A stretch of DNA of 13,155 nt from JAAFHS01 sp031396505 (GTDB lineage Bacteria > Pseudomonadota > Alphaproteobacteria > Rhodobacterales > Rhodobacteraceae). This document shows positions 1 through 6,987 of the stretch, piece by piece. The DNA is taken from positions 1-13,155 of the forward strand of contig JANNKX010000398.1 in the NCBI GenBank assembly GCA_031396505.1, read 5' to 3'. A model generated the notes under the pieces. The model did no database searches and was not told the DNA's origin. It saw only the letters and a program-made list of their open reading frames with translations. Position numbers and translations under genes: made by a program. The stretch's first letter is position 1; each line of letters starts with the position of its first letter.

Positions 1-377
1 TCCGCAAAAACCGGCGCTATCGGCCGATCAGCCGGATTTTCCACCCCGTAACTTGCCAACGTTGCGCTGCCCCCCAGACGCGGATGCAGCCATGACAGGC
101 CCGAAAACAAGCGCGGATCGTGATGCGCATGGTCCCGCATGAACCCTGCGAACATCCGGTCATGGTTACCCTTCAGCACCAACCAATCCGCACCCTCGGC
201 CTGCCCCCGCATCAGGTAATCAATCACCCCCGCACTGTCCGGCCCCCGATCCACCAGATCACCCACATGCACCACCGGGGCCGCCCCATGCACCGCCATG
301 TCATCGGCAATCCGGTCATGCAGCATCTGCAACTTGTCCAGATGGCCATGAATATCGCCGATTGCGTAAGTGCGCAT
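1..377 (-). CDS. Metallophosphoesterase (Ser/Thr protein phosphatase-like), 3' end cut by window
   Basis: Only the first 125 residues are present; the reading frame runs off the left edge. The N-terminus carries the calcineurin-like metallophosphoesterase signature: GDIHG at residues 7-11 (metal ligands D8, H10), GDLVDRGPDS at 39-48 (D40, catalytic-type R44) and GNHD at 70-73 (N71, H72). These are three of the family's blocks; the later histidine blocks would lie outside the window. Such enzymes use two metal ions to hydrolyse phosphoesters. Bacterial members with this signature act on phosphoproteins or dinucleoside polyphosphates, and the substrate cannot be told here. The start at 377 is preceded by AGAGGA about 8 bases upstream. 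The stop of the upstream hypothetical gene is only 17 bases away, so the two are probably co-transcribed. Family assignment is firm; substrate unknown. Confidence 0.88.
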   Translation of the reverse strand, partial: MRTYAIGDIHGHLDKLQMLHDRIADDMAVHGAAPVVHVGDLVDRGPDSAGVIDYLMRGQAEGADWLVLKGNHDRMFAGFMRDHAHHDPRLFSGLSWLHPRLGGSATLASYGVENPADRPIAPVFA

Positions 378-394
378 CTCAACATCCTCTGCAC

Positions 395-922
395 TCAATT
401 CGATCTGTCCGTCTTTGTGGATGCGGTCATGTACGCCACAAGCTGCTTAAATACTTCATCCGGCGATGTCTGCGATGTAAGTTCAACAAGCCTTGTTTCC
501 CAGTTCGCATAGAACGCGCTGACCTTTGTCAGGGCCTCTTTAAGAAAGAACGGGCGTTCTGCCTCGTCGAATTTGCCGCGTCCTTTCACCGGAACCGGGC
601 TATATTGGCAGCCTTTCCACCCGGTCTGCGGGTGGTACTTGGTCGAGACGAACCCATCCGCTGAAGCGACGTAGACAAGAAGGTCGCCTTCCACACCAAG
701 AAAGTTCAGCACGTCGGCGTAGAAATAGCCGCCGCGCAACCGAAGATAGGAAATCTCGTGCCCGTTGGCGCGCAGGTAGTACTGTTCTGGACTTTCACCA
801 CCTCCGAAGAACTGGAGATTTTTGCCAAGCGCGATCGATCCTTCACCCGTCGACATCGCCTCAACCGCCAAAGCGATGTCATTTTCGGAGAGGAGGACGA
901 ACTTGCGTTTAAATCCGAACAT
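395..922 (-). CDS. Hypothetical protein, 175 aa, AT-richer than neighbours
   Basis: I do not recognise this protein. The start was placed at the ATG at 922 (protein begins MFGFKRKFVL), with GGGGAC about 8 bases upstream. The frame is open further upstream to 1129, but that extension overlaps the start of gnd and reads like non-coding sequence. The product has no signal peptide or membrane segment, a single cysteine (C105), a Gly-rich turn at 40-42, an aromatic central block (YFYADVLNFLG, residues 66-76) and a helical C-terminal part with many charged residues, so it looks like a soluble cytosolic protein. Base composition differs from the neighbours: 29 of 60 bases are G or C at 421-480 and 31 of 60 at 481-540, against 43 of 60 at 1441-1500 inside gnd. 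This suggests later acquisition or weak selection. It probably shares a transcript with the phosphoesterase gene 17 bases downstream, but no functional link is shown. Confidence 0.7.
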   Translation of the reverse strand: MFGFKRKFVLLSENDIALAVEAMSTGEGSIALGKNLQFFGGGESPEQYYLRANGHEISYLRLRGGYFYADVLNFLGVEGDLLVYVASADGFVSTKYHPQTGWKGCQYSPVPVKGRGKFDEAERPFFLKEALTKVSAFYANWETRLVELTSQTSPDEVFKQLVAYMTASTKTDRSN

Positions 923-1035
923 TTTGATTGTCCCCGCGGAAAGGCCGACGGGTTCACCCCCACGCCATTGGTTGCCTGAGCCAATGATCCACCCGGTGAG
1001 TATTTGGAAAGAGAGCGAGCGGCAAGACCCCGCAT

Positions 1036-1086
1036 TTGACCTTTCCCTGCCCACAGGTCTAGGGTCACCAACACAGCATACAAAGG
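1036..1086 (+). promoter_or_regulatory. Candidate promoter and ribosome binding site of gnd
   Basis: TTGACC at 1036-1041 resembles a -35 box. An 18-base spacer leads to TAGGGT at 1060-1065, a weak -10 match (3 of 6). AAAGGA at 1081-1086 sits 9 bases before the gnd ATG and is a good Shine-Dalgarno. The 173-bp gap between the divergent gene at 922 and gnd also holds a small inverted repeat, CATTGG at 966-971 with CCAATG at 981-986, which could be an operator or chance. The promoter call is tentative; the ribosome binding site is solid. Confidence 0.4.
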
Positions 1087-1095
1087 AACACCACC

Positions 1096-2499
1096 ATGGC
1101 ACAGATCGGCCTGATCGGGTTGGGCACAATGGGCGCCGCCCTTGCGCTGAATATCGCCGACAAGGGGTTTTCCATCGCCGTGTTCAACCGCACCGGCACC
1201 GTCACCACCGATTTCCACGCAGGCGCGGGCACCCTTGCCCCGCGCATCACCCCGACCCAGACCCTCGCCGATCTTGTCGCCGCCATCACCCCGCCCCGCG
1301 CCATCATCCTGATGGTGCCCGCAGGCCCGGTGGTCGATGACCAGATCGCCGCCCTGCGCCCGCTGCTGGGCAAAGACGATCTGATCATCGACGCCGGCAA
1401 TGCCGAATTTCGCGACACCGAACGCCGCGCCAAAGATGCCGAGGCCGCAGGCGTGCCTTTCATCGGCATGGGCGTATCGGGCGGTGAAGAGGGCGCGCGC
1501 AACGGCCCGTCGATCATGGGCGGCGGTCCGCGCGCCGCGTGGGACCGCGTATCCCCGATCCTGACCGCCATTTCCGCCAAATACGAAGGCACGCCCTGCG
1601 CCACATGGATGGGCCCGGCAGGTGCAGGTCATTTCGTGAAAACCGTGCATAACGGCATCGAATACGCCGACATGCAGATGATCGCCGAGGTGTACGGCAT
1701 CATGCGTGATGGTCTGGCGATGCCCGCCAGCGCCATCGCCCCGGTGTTTGACGCTTGGAACAAGGGTGTCTTGCGGTCATATCTGGTGGAGATTTCGGCA
1801 GCCGTATCGGCGGCGACCGACCCTGTGACCGGCAAAGCCATGCTCGACATCATCCTTGACGCCGCTGGCCAGAAAGGCACAGGCCGCTGGACCGTGATCG
1901 AGGCACAGCATCTGGCCGCCCCCGTTCCGGTGATCGAGGCGGCGGTGGCCGCGCGCAACGTCTCAAGCCGTTTGCATGCCCGTGTGGCCGGGCAAGGCGT
2001 CTACCGCGCGGCCCCGCAACGGCTGCCGGATGGTGCCCTGACCGTGGCCGATCTGGAAGGCGCGCTGATCGCGGGCAAGATCCTGTGCTATGCGCAAGGC
2101 TTTGATATGCTGAATGCCGCGTCGAAAACCTTTGGCTGGGGCGTGCCCCTGCCCGAAGTGGCCCGCGTCTGGCGCGCAGGCTGCATCATCCGGTCTGATA
2201 TGCTGAACGATATGGCCGATGCGCTGACGGATGATGTGTCGCGCAACCTGATGCTCGCACCCGTATTCGTGGCACATCTGCAACGCACCCACACCGCGCT
2301 CCGCCGCGTCGTGGCCGCCGCCGTTCTGGCAGGCCACGCGGTGCCCGCCCTGTCTGCGGGGCTGGCGTGGTTCGACATGATGCGCACCGCGCGCGGCACG
2401 GCGAACATGATCCAAGGACAACGCGACTTTTTTGGCGCACACGGGTTTGAACGTGTGGACGGGCAACCGGGCAAGCATGGGCCGTGGGGGGCGCACTGA
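1096..2499 (+). CDS. gnd: 6-phosphogluconate dehydrogenase, decarboxylating (NADP-dependent)
   Basis: Cytosolic enzyme of the oxidative pentose phosphate pathway: 6-phosphogluconate + NADP+ gives ribulose 5-phosphate + CO2 + NADPH. At 467 residues it is full length for the family. The Rossmann domain begins with GLGTMG at residues 8-13, and NRT at 31-33 sits where the NADP 2'-phosphate is bound, arguing for NADP rather than NAD. The catalytic segment GAGHFVKTVHNGIEYADMQ (176-194) contains the lysine (K182) and glutamate (E189) used in proton transfer. The C-terminal substrate-binding tail QGQRDFFGAHGFERVDG is present, with RxxFxxH-type residues that reach into the partner subunit. The ATG at 1096 follows AAAGGA at the right distance. 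It is a single-gene unit, divergent from the hypothetical gene and convergent with serA. No zwf or pgl is in view. Alternatives such as a 3-hydroxyisobutyrate dehydrogenase are excluded by length and tail. Confidence 0.97.
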   Translation: MAQIGLIGLGTMGAALALNIADKGFSIAVFNRTGTVTTDFHAGAGTLAPRITPTQTLADLVAAITPPRAIILMVPAGPVVDDQIAALRPLLGKDDLIIDAGNAEFRDTERRAKDAEAAGVPFIGMGVSGGEEGARNGPSIMGGGPRAAWDRVSPILTAISAKYEGTPCATWMGPAGAGHFVKTVHNGIEYADMQMIAEVYGIMRDGLAMPASAIAPVFDAWNKGVLRSYLVEISAAVSAATDPVTGKAMLDIILDAAGQKGTGRWTVIEAQHLAAPVPVIEAAVAARNVSSRLHARVAGQGVYRAAPQRLPDGALTVADLEGALIAGKILCYAQGFDMLNAASKTFGWGVPLPEVARVWRAGCIIRSDMLNDMADALTDDVSRNLMLAPVFVAHLQRTHTALRRVVAAAVLAGHAVPALSAGLAWFDMMRTARGTANMIQGQRDFFGAHGFERVDGQPGKHGPWGAH

Positions 2500-2591
2500 C
2501 ACCTTGTTGAAGGCGGTTGGATCATGAAAGACAAAGGGTTGTACCGATGCGCAAAGGTGAACAAACCCCTAACACCAGAACATAACCCATT

Positions 2592-2611
2592 GATTTCATT
2601 TAATCGAAATC
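2592..2611. repeat. Small AT-rich inverted repeat between gnd and serA
   Basis: GATTTC at 2592-2597 and GAAATC at 2606-2611 are exact inverse complements around an 8-base AT-rich loop. It directly abuts the GC-rich palindrome at 2612-2630. Lying between two convergent genes, the pair may help to end transcription from either side, though neither strand shows a long T-run. Confidence 0.45.
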
Positions 2612-2630
2612 GTGTCCCACCGTGGGACAC
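2612..2630. repeat. Perfect 19-bp palindrome between convergent gnd and serA
   Basis: GTGTCCCAC at 2612-2620 and GTGGGACAC at 2622-2630 are exact inverse complements around one central C. As RNA this makes a stem of about 8 pairs with a 3-base loop in either direction. It lies 16 bases beyond the serA stop, so it is well placed as a 3'-end stabilising hairpin or terminator for serC-serA. There is no clear U-tract, so a bound protein or a dispersed repeat are alternatives. The ten bases at 2612-2621 recur exactly in the serC leader at 5516-5525 on the same strand. Confidence 0.6.
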
Positions 2631-2645
2631 CCGCCCCCGCTGACC

Positions 2646-4241
2646 TCATGCCACCTCAAACTGCAACGCCTTGACCTGGCTGAACATCCCCGTCCCCTCC
2701 AGCGTCGCGATCACCTTCGGATCAATCGCCTGATCCAGATACAGGATGGCAATCGCCTCTTGCCCCACACCGGACCGGCCCAGGGTAAAGTTGGCGATAT
2801 TGACGTTGTTCTTGCCCATCGTCATGCCCAGCAGACCGATAATCCCCGGCACATCCTCGTTCGTGGTATACAGCATGTGTTCGCCGATTTCCGCGTCAAT
2901 GTTGATCCCCTTGATCTGGATGAAGCGCGGCTTGCCATCACTGAAGCAGGTGCCCGCCACCGACCGCTCCCGCTTGTCCGTCACCATCGTCACCTTGATA
3001 TAGGCGTCGAACACGCCCGTCTTGTCCTGCCGCGTGGTGGACATCTGAATGCCGCGTTCACGCGCAACGATAGGTGCCGACACAAGGTTCACATCCGGGT
3101 TCGTCGCCTTCATCACGCCCGCAATCACCGCGCAATTCAACGCCTGCAGGTTCATGTCGGCAACCGCGCCATCGTAAAGGATGTTGATCGCCTTGATCGG
3201 CTCATCCGTCATCTGCCCGATGAAACTTCCCAGATGGCTCGCCAGCTTGATCCATGGCCCCATCACGGCGGCCTCTTCCGCCGTCACCGATGGCATATTT
3301 AACGCGTTCTGGACGGCCCCAGTCAGCAGGAAATCCGACATCTGTTCGGCCACCTGCAACGCCACGTTTTCCTGCGCCTCGGTGGTCGCGGCACCCAGAT
3401 GCGGGGTCACCACCACATTCGGCATGTTGAACAGCGGGCTTTCGCGAGCTGGTTCCACTTCGAACACATCGAGTGCCGCGCCCGCCACATGGCCTGCAGT
3501 CAACGCATCGGCCAGTGCCGCCTCGTCGATCAGACCGCCGCGCGCGCAGTTGATGATGCGCACGCCCTTCTTGGTTTTCGCGAGGTTTTCACGCGACAGG
3601 ATATTGCGGGTCTTGTCCGTCAAGGGCACATGCAGCGTGATGAAATCGCTGCGTGCCAGCAGATCGTCCAGATCAACCTTGGTGACTCCCAACGTTTTCG
3701 CACGTTCATCCGACAGGAAGGGGTCGTAAGCCACAACCTTCATATGCAGGCCAACGGCCCGGTTGCAGACGATCCCACCGATGTTGCCAGCGCCGATCAC
3801 ACCAAGGGTCTTGTTGAACAGCTCCACCCCCATGAAGCGCGACTTTTCCCATTTACCCGCATGGGTTGACACCGACGCTTCGGGCAGTTGGCGCGCGACG
3901 GCAAACATCATTGCGATGGCATGTTCCGCCGTGGTGATGGAATTGCCGAAGGGCGTGTTCATCACGATGACACCCTTTTTCGATGCGGCGGGAATATCGA
4001 CGTTATCGACGCCAATCCCTGCGCGCCCGATCACCTTCAGGCGCGTGGCCTTTTCCAGCAGCTTTTCGGTGGCCTTGGTGGCCGACCGGATGGCAAGGCC
4101 ATCATACTGGTCGATCACGGCGGCAAGGGCATCCTTGTCTTTGCCAAGCTGGGGCATGTAATCCACCTCGACCCCGCGGTCGCGGAAGATCTGGACGGCG
4201 GTTTCGGAAAGTTCGTCGGATACAAGAACGCGGGGGGCCAT
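2646..4241 (-). CDS. serA: D-3-phosphoglycerate dehydrogenase, long form with ACT domain
   Basis: First committed step of phosphorylated serine synthesis: 3-phosphoglycerate + NAD+ gives 3-phosphohydroxypyruvate + NADH. The 531-residue length is that of the long (type 1) form, not the roughly 410-residue E. coli form. The substrate domain (about 1-95) contains RAGIGVDNVD (73-82). The NAD domain has GAGNIG at 150-155 followed by D173, the ribose-binding acid. Catalytic residues are R234 (NCARGG), E263 (EVEP) and H281 (TPHLG). An intervening (ASB) domain follows at about 320-445, and a C-terminal ACT domain (about 455-525, containing NEDVPGIIGLLG) is the usual site of serine feedback. ATG at 4241 follows AAAGGAC at about 8 bases. 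It lies downstream of serC on the same strand, separated by a 97-base gap with a strong inverted repeat. The family is certain; serine inhibition is inferred from the ACT domain. Confidence 0.97.
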   Translation of the reverse strand: MAPRVLVSDELSETAVQIFRDRGVEVDYMPQLGKDKDALAAVIDQYDGLAIRSATKATEKLLEKATRLKVIGRAGIGVDNVDIPAASKKGVIVMNTPFGNSITTAEHAIAMMFAVARQLPEASVSTHAGKWEKSRFMGVELFNKTLGVIGAGNIGGIVCNRAVGLHMKVVAYDPFLSDERAKTLGVTKVDLDDLLARSDFITLHVPLTDKTRNILSRENLAKTKKGVRIINCARGGLIDEAALADALTAGHVAGAALDVFEVEPARESPLFNMPNVVVTPHLGAATTEAQENVALQVAEQMSDFLLTGAVQNALNMPSVTAEEAAVMGPWIKLASHLGSFIGQMTDEPIKAINILYDGAVADMNLQALNCAVIAGVMKATNPDVNLVSAPIVARERGIQMSTTRQDKTGVFDAYIKVTMVTDKRERSVAGTCFSDGKPRFIQIKGINIDAEIGEHMLYTTNEDVPGIIGLLGMTMGKNNVNIANFTLGRSGVGQEAIAILYLDQAIDPKVIATLEGTGMFSQVKALQFEVA

Positions 4242-4267
4242 GGTAAGTGTCCTTTGATTTTGGGGGG

Positions 4268-4332
4268 GGATGGGCAGATCGCCAATCCTACGAAACGCGG
4301 TCGGGACTGTAGGATGGGCAATCTGCCCATCC
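4268..4332. repeat. Long imperfect inverted repeat in the serC-serA gap
   Basis: The arms 4268-4291 and 4309-4332 (24 bases each) are inverse complements at 22 of 24 positions around a 17-base spacer. The right arm contains its own perfect palindrome, GGATGGGCA (4312-4320), ATC, TGCCCATCC (4324-4332); the left arm holds a decayed version of it. This nested two-palindrome layout is like REP/BIME-type intergenic repeats. Sitting inside an operon 6 bases after the serC stop (transcription runs leftward), it could lower read-through into serA or protect the serC message. It has no T-run, so it is not a classical terminator. Confidence 0.75.
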
Positions 4333-4338
4333 TTCCGA

Positions 4339-5478
4339 TCAATGCAATTCGGCGTGGAAGGCCTGTGCGATCCACGGCATCAACGCGGCCACATCGGCGG
4401 TTTCCACCGTGCTGCCGCACCAGATGCGCAAGCCGGGTGGTGCGTCGCGGTAAGCGCCCACGTCATAGGCCACACCCGCCGTTTCAAGCCGCTTGGCGAT
4501 GGCCTTGGCAAAGGCTTCGCCATCCGTGATACGGGCATCATCGAATTTCAGGCAAACGCTGGTGGTTGACGCAATAGCAGGCGTTTCCGCCAGATTGCGC
4601 AACCATGGATTTGCCGCGCAGAAATCCCACACCACTTGCGCGTTCGCTTTTGCGCGCGCCACCAGCCCCTGCAATCCACCCACTGATTGCGCCCATTTCA
4701 GCGCAACAAGGTAATCTTCCACGGCCAGCATCGACGGCGTGTTGATCGTCTCGCCCTGAAAAATCCCCTCGATGATTTTTCCCTTGGCTGTCAGACGGAA
4801 AATCTTGGGCAGCGGCCATGGCGGCGTATAGCTTTCCAACCGCGCCACCGCACGGGGCGACAGGATCAGCATGCCATGCGCGCCTTCCCCGCCCAGCACC
4901 TTTTGCCAGCTGAACGTGGTGACATCCAGCTTGTCCCACGGCAGGTCCATCGCAAAGGCGGCACTGGTTGCGTCACACAGCGTGAGCCCCGCACGGCTTG
5001 CAGGGATTGCATCGCCATCTGGCAGGCGGCAGCCGCTGGTCGTCCCGTTCCAGGTAAATGCCACATCGGCGTCGAAATCGACGGTGGAGAAATCGACGAT
5101 CTGCCCGTAGGGCGCAATTTTCACCTTTGCATCGAGTTTCAACTGTTTCACTGCATCGGTGACCCAGCCTTCGCCAAAGGATTCCCACGCCAGCATTTCC
5201 ACGGGCCGCGCGCCCAGCATCGTCCACATTGCCATCTCGAAGGCACCCGTATCAGAGGCGGGTACGATGCCGATGCGGTAATCCGCAGGTACGCCCAGAA
5301 TCTCGCGGGTCAGATCAATCGCCTGTTTCAGCTTGGCCTTGCCGACAGCCGCGCGATGCGACCGGCCAAGCGGGGCGTCAGCAAGCATATCAAGGGAAAA
5401 GCCGGGGATTTTGGCACAGGGGCCGGACGAAAAACGCGGATTCGCCGGGCGCGTGGCCGGGGTGGTCAGATCAGTCAT
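4339..5478 (-). CDS. serC: Phosphoserine aminotransferase, alphaproteobacterial type
   Basis: PLP-dependent, cytosolic; converts 3-phosphohydroxypyruvate + glutamate to O-phosphoserine + 2-oxoglutarate, the second step of serine synthesis. It may also serve pyridoxal phosphate synthesis by transaminating the erythronate-4-phosphate derivative. At 379 residues it matches the alphaproteobacterial SerC subgroup, recognisable by the start NPRFSSGPCAKIPGFS and the block PLGRSHRAAVGKAKL (36-50). PLP contacts visible are W143-T146 (WNGT), D169 (CDAT) and the Schiff-base lysine K193 in SWQKVLGGEGAHGM. The ATG at 5478 is preceded by GAGGATACC, a normal ribosome binding site, and by a structured leader. 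It is the first gene of serC-serA and divergent from serB, so all three steps of the pathway are adjacent. Confidence 0.97.
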   Translation of the reverse strand: MTDLTTPATRPANPRFSSGPCAKIPGFSLDMLADAPLGRSHRAAVGKAKLKQAIDLTREILGVPADYRIGIVPASDTGAFEMAMWTMLGARPVEMLAWESFGEGWVTDAVKQLKLDAKVKIAPYGQIVDFSTVDFDADVAFTWNGTTSGCRLPDGDAIPASRAGLTLCDATSAAFAMDLPWDKLDVTTFSWQKVLGGEGAHGMLILSPRAVARLESYTPPWPLPKIFRLTAKGKIIEGIFQGETINTPSMLAVEDYLVALKWAQSVGGLQGLVARAKANAQVVWDFCAANPWLRNLAETPAIASTTSVCLKFDDARITDGEAFAKAIAKRLETAGVAYDVGAYRDAPPGLRIWCGSTVETADVAALMPWIAQAFHAELH

Positions 5479-5483
5479 GGTAT

Positions 5484-5549
5484 CCTCGCAGATATGTGCC
5501 CTTCGTTGGGGAAGGGTGTCCCACCACCGCGTTTAAGGGGCAGCGCGGT
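5484..5549 (-). promoter_or_regulatory. serC leader RNA element (serC motif)
   Basis: Upstream of the serC start, on the minus strand, two hairpins can be drawn. The first is ACCGCG...CGCGGT (5549-5544 with 5531-5526, 12-base loop). The second is CCCUUC, six-base loop, GAAGGG (5516-5511 with 5504-5499). They are followed by GCACAU and the ribosome binding site GAGGA. The order, position and the segment GGUGGGACACCC agree with my recollection of the serC RNA motif described upstream of serC-serA operons in alphaproteobacteria and held in Rfam. That motif is a candidate cis-regulator of unproven ligand or mechanism. The hairpins are seen directly; the identification is from memory and was not run against a covariance model. 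Confidence 0.65.
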
Positions 5550-5564
5550 CTGGCACAAGGGATA

Positions 5565-5583
5565 AAAGCGGCGTAAAGCGGCG
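5565..5583. repeat. Tandem 9-bp direct repeat in the serC-serB gap
   Basis: AAAGCGGCG occurs at 5565-5573 and again at 5575-5583, one T between, giving a 10-base period (one helical turn). It lies between the serC leader and the serB start, where promoters for both divergent units are expected, so it could be a protein-binding site. Chance in GC-rich DNA is also possible. Confidence 0.35.
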
Positions 5584-5632
5584 CTTGGCCCGGCAAATGC
5601 GACGCTGGCGTTTACGATCGGAAACCTTGTTC

Positions 5633-6508
5633 ATGTTGATCGCGACCCTGCTGACCAACCCTGATCGCCCGGTCCTTGACCGGGTCATGGTCGAATCCCT
5701 GCGCAATGCATGGGGCGGGGGCGGTGCGCGCTGGTTGCAGCCGGGGGTGGCTGCCGAATTTGATCTGGCCGTGATGCCGGAAAACCGTTGGGACGTGTGG
5801 GCCGGCCTGCAGGCGATGGGCGTTGATCTGGTGGTGCAGCGAACAGATGACCGCCGCAAACAGGTGCTGCTGGCCGATATGGACAGCACGATGATCCAGC
5901 AGGAATGTATTGACGAGTTGGCCGACGAGGCCGGGGTGGGCGCACATGTCGCAGGCATCACCGCGCGGGCGATGAATGGTGAGTTGGACTTCGAGGCGGC
6001 CTTGCGGGAACGTGTGGGCTTGTTGCGTGGCCTGCCAGAGACAGTGATCGACCGGGTGATCCGCGACCGGATCACGCTGATGCCGGGGGGGGCTGTTCTG
6101 GTCGCGACGATGAAGGCGAACGGGGCCCATGCGGCGCTGGTGTCGGGTGGGTTTACGGCGTTTACGGCGCGGGTGGCGGCGCTGCTGGGGTTTGATGAGA
6201 ACCGGGCCAATACGCTCGAGATTGCCGGCGGGCTGTTGACCGGAACCGTCGCGGAACCGATCCTTGGGCGCGCGGCCAAGGTGGCAGCGCTGGAGGATAT
6301 CTGCGCGCGGCTGGGAATTGGGGCGGATGCGGTGATGGCGGTGGGTGACGGCGCGAACGATCTTGGAATGCTGGGGCGGGCGGGCGCGGGCGTGGCACTG
6401 CATGCCAAACCAGCCGTGCAGGCGCAGTGCGACATCCGCATCAACCACGGCGATCTGACGGCGCTGCTGTTCATCCAGGGATATGCGCAGACGGAGTTTG
6501 TGGAATGA
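5633..6508 (+). CDS. serB: Phosphoserine phosphatase
   Basis: Last step of serine synthesis: O-phosphoserine + H2O gives L-serine + phosphate. It is a Mg2+-dependent HAD-superfamily enzyme. I place the start at the ATG at 5633 (MLIATLLTNP), giving 291 residues. The frame is open to an ATG at 5585, but the added residues are Arg-rich and unlike the family; GGAAA lies about 8 bases before 5633. The N-terminal ~75 residues are the usual regulatory-like extension. HAD motif I is DMDST at 82-86 (nucleophile D82, general acid D84), motif II SGG at 171-173, motif III K216, and motif IV GDGANDLGML at 238-247. The cap segment ECIDELADEAGV contains the substrate-contacting glutamate. Divergent from serC-serA, and first gene of a three-gene unit; its TGA overlaps the ATG of the next gene (ATGA). 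Confidence 0.96.
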   Translation: MLIATLLTNPDRPVLDRVMVESLRNAWGGGGARWLQPGVAAEFDLAVMPENRWDVWAGLQAMGVDLVVQRTDDRRKQVLLADMDSTMIQQECIDELADEAGVGAHVAGITARAMNGELDFEAALRERVGLLRGLPETVIDRVIRDRITLMPGGAVLVATMKANGAHAALVSGGFTAFTARVAALLGFDENRANTLEIAGGLLTGTVAEPILGRAAKVAALEDICARLGIGADAVMAVGDGANDLGMLGRAGAGVALHAKPAVQAQCDIRINHGDLTALLFIQGYAQTEFVE

Positions 6509-6987
6509 TACGGCCTGCAACGACAGACGATGTGCCCGGCATGGTGGCGCTGTTGAACCGGATCATCGCCAAGGGCGGCACGACGGCGCATGAGGTGCCG
6601 TATACCGAAGACAAGTTTGCGACGGCCTATCTGACGGGTGCCGATGCAATTGCGTGTCTGGTGGCCGACGCGGCAGAGCGTGGGCTGTTGGGGTTTCAGG
6701 TTCTGGGGTATTGGCCGGGCCTGCCTGCGGGGTGGGTGGATATCGGCACATTCGTTTCTGAAAATGCGCGCGGCACGGGGGCAGGGGCTGCGCTGTTTGC
6801 CGCGACAAAGGCACTCGCCATGGCGCGCGGCGACCGGACAATCAATGCGACGATCCGCGCCGATAACGCACTTGGCCTCGCTTTTTACGCCAGATGCGGT
6901 TTCGTGGATTATGCGGCCGACCCTGACTACCGCCTTGGTGACGGCACCGTGGTGGGGCGCATCTCGAAACGGTTTGACCTTGTTTGA
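6505..6987 (+). CDS. GNAT-family N-acetyltransferase
   Basis: A 160-residue single-domain GNAT protein, normal length for the family, transferring an acetyl group from acetyl-CoA to an amine. The acetyl-CoA pyrophosphate-binding loop is ARGTGAGAAL at residues 88-97, following a beta strand (WVDIGTFVS, 77-85). A C-terminal NALGLAFYARCGFVDYA block (121-137) is typical of motif B, with the tyrosine (Y128) that often acts as general acid. The opening, IRPATTDDVPGMVALLN, is a standard GNAT start. The substrate is not evident; phosphinothricin- or amino-acid-type acetyltransferases look similar. Its ATG overlaps the serB stop by four bases and its 3' end overlaps the permease start, so it is translationally coupled in this unit. 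Confidence 0.88.
   Translation: MIRPATTDDVPGMVALLNRIIAKGGTTAHEVPYTEDKFATAYLTGADAIACLVADAAERGLLGFQVLGYWPGLPAGWVDIGTFVSENARGTGAGAALFAATKALAMARGDRTINATIRADNALGLAFYARCGFVDYAADPDYRLGDGTVVGRISKRFDLV

Noticed and set aside
923..1129. N-terminal extension of the hypothetical protein to 1129 (244 residues in total)
   Set aside because: It would overlap the gnd start and its ribosome binding site, the added residues are Cys/Arg/Ser-rich with no domain character, and the ATG at 922 has its own ribosome binding site.
5551..5556. TGGCAC as the first half of a sigma-54 promoter before serB
   Set aside because: The required TTGC-type second half is missing at the correct distance.
5585..5632. 16-residue longer SerB start at 5585
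   Set aside because: The extra residues are Arg-rich and unlike SerB proteins; the start at 5633 begins with the usual MLIATLLT-type sequence.
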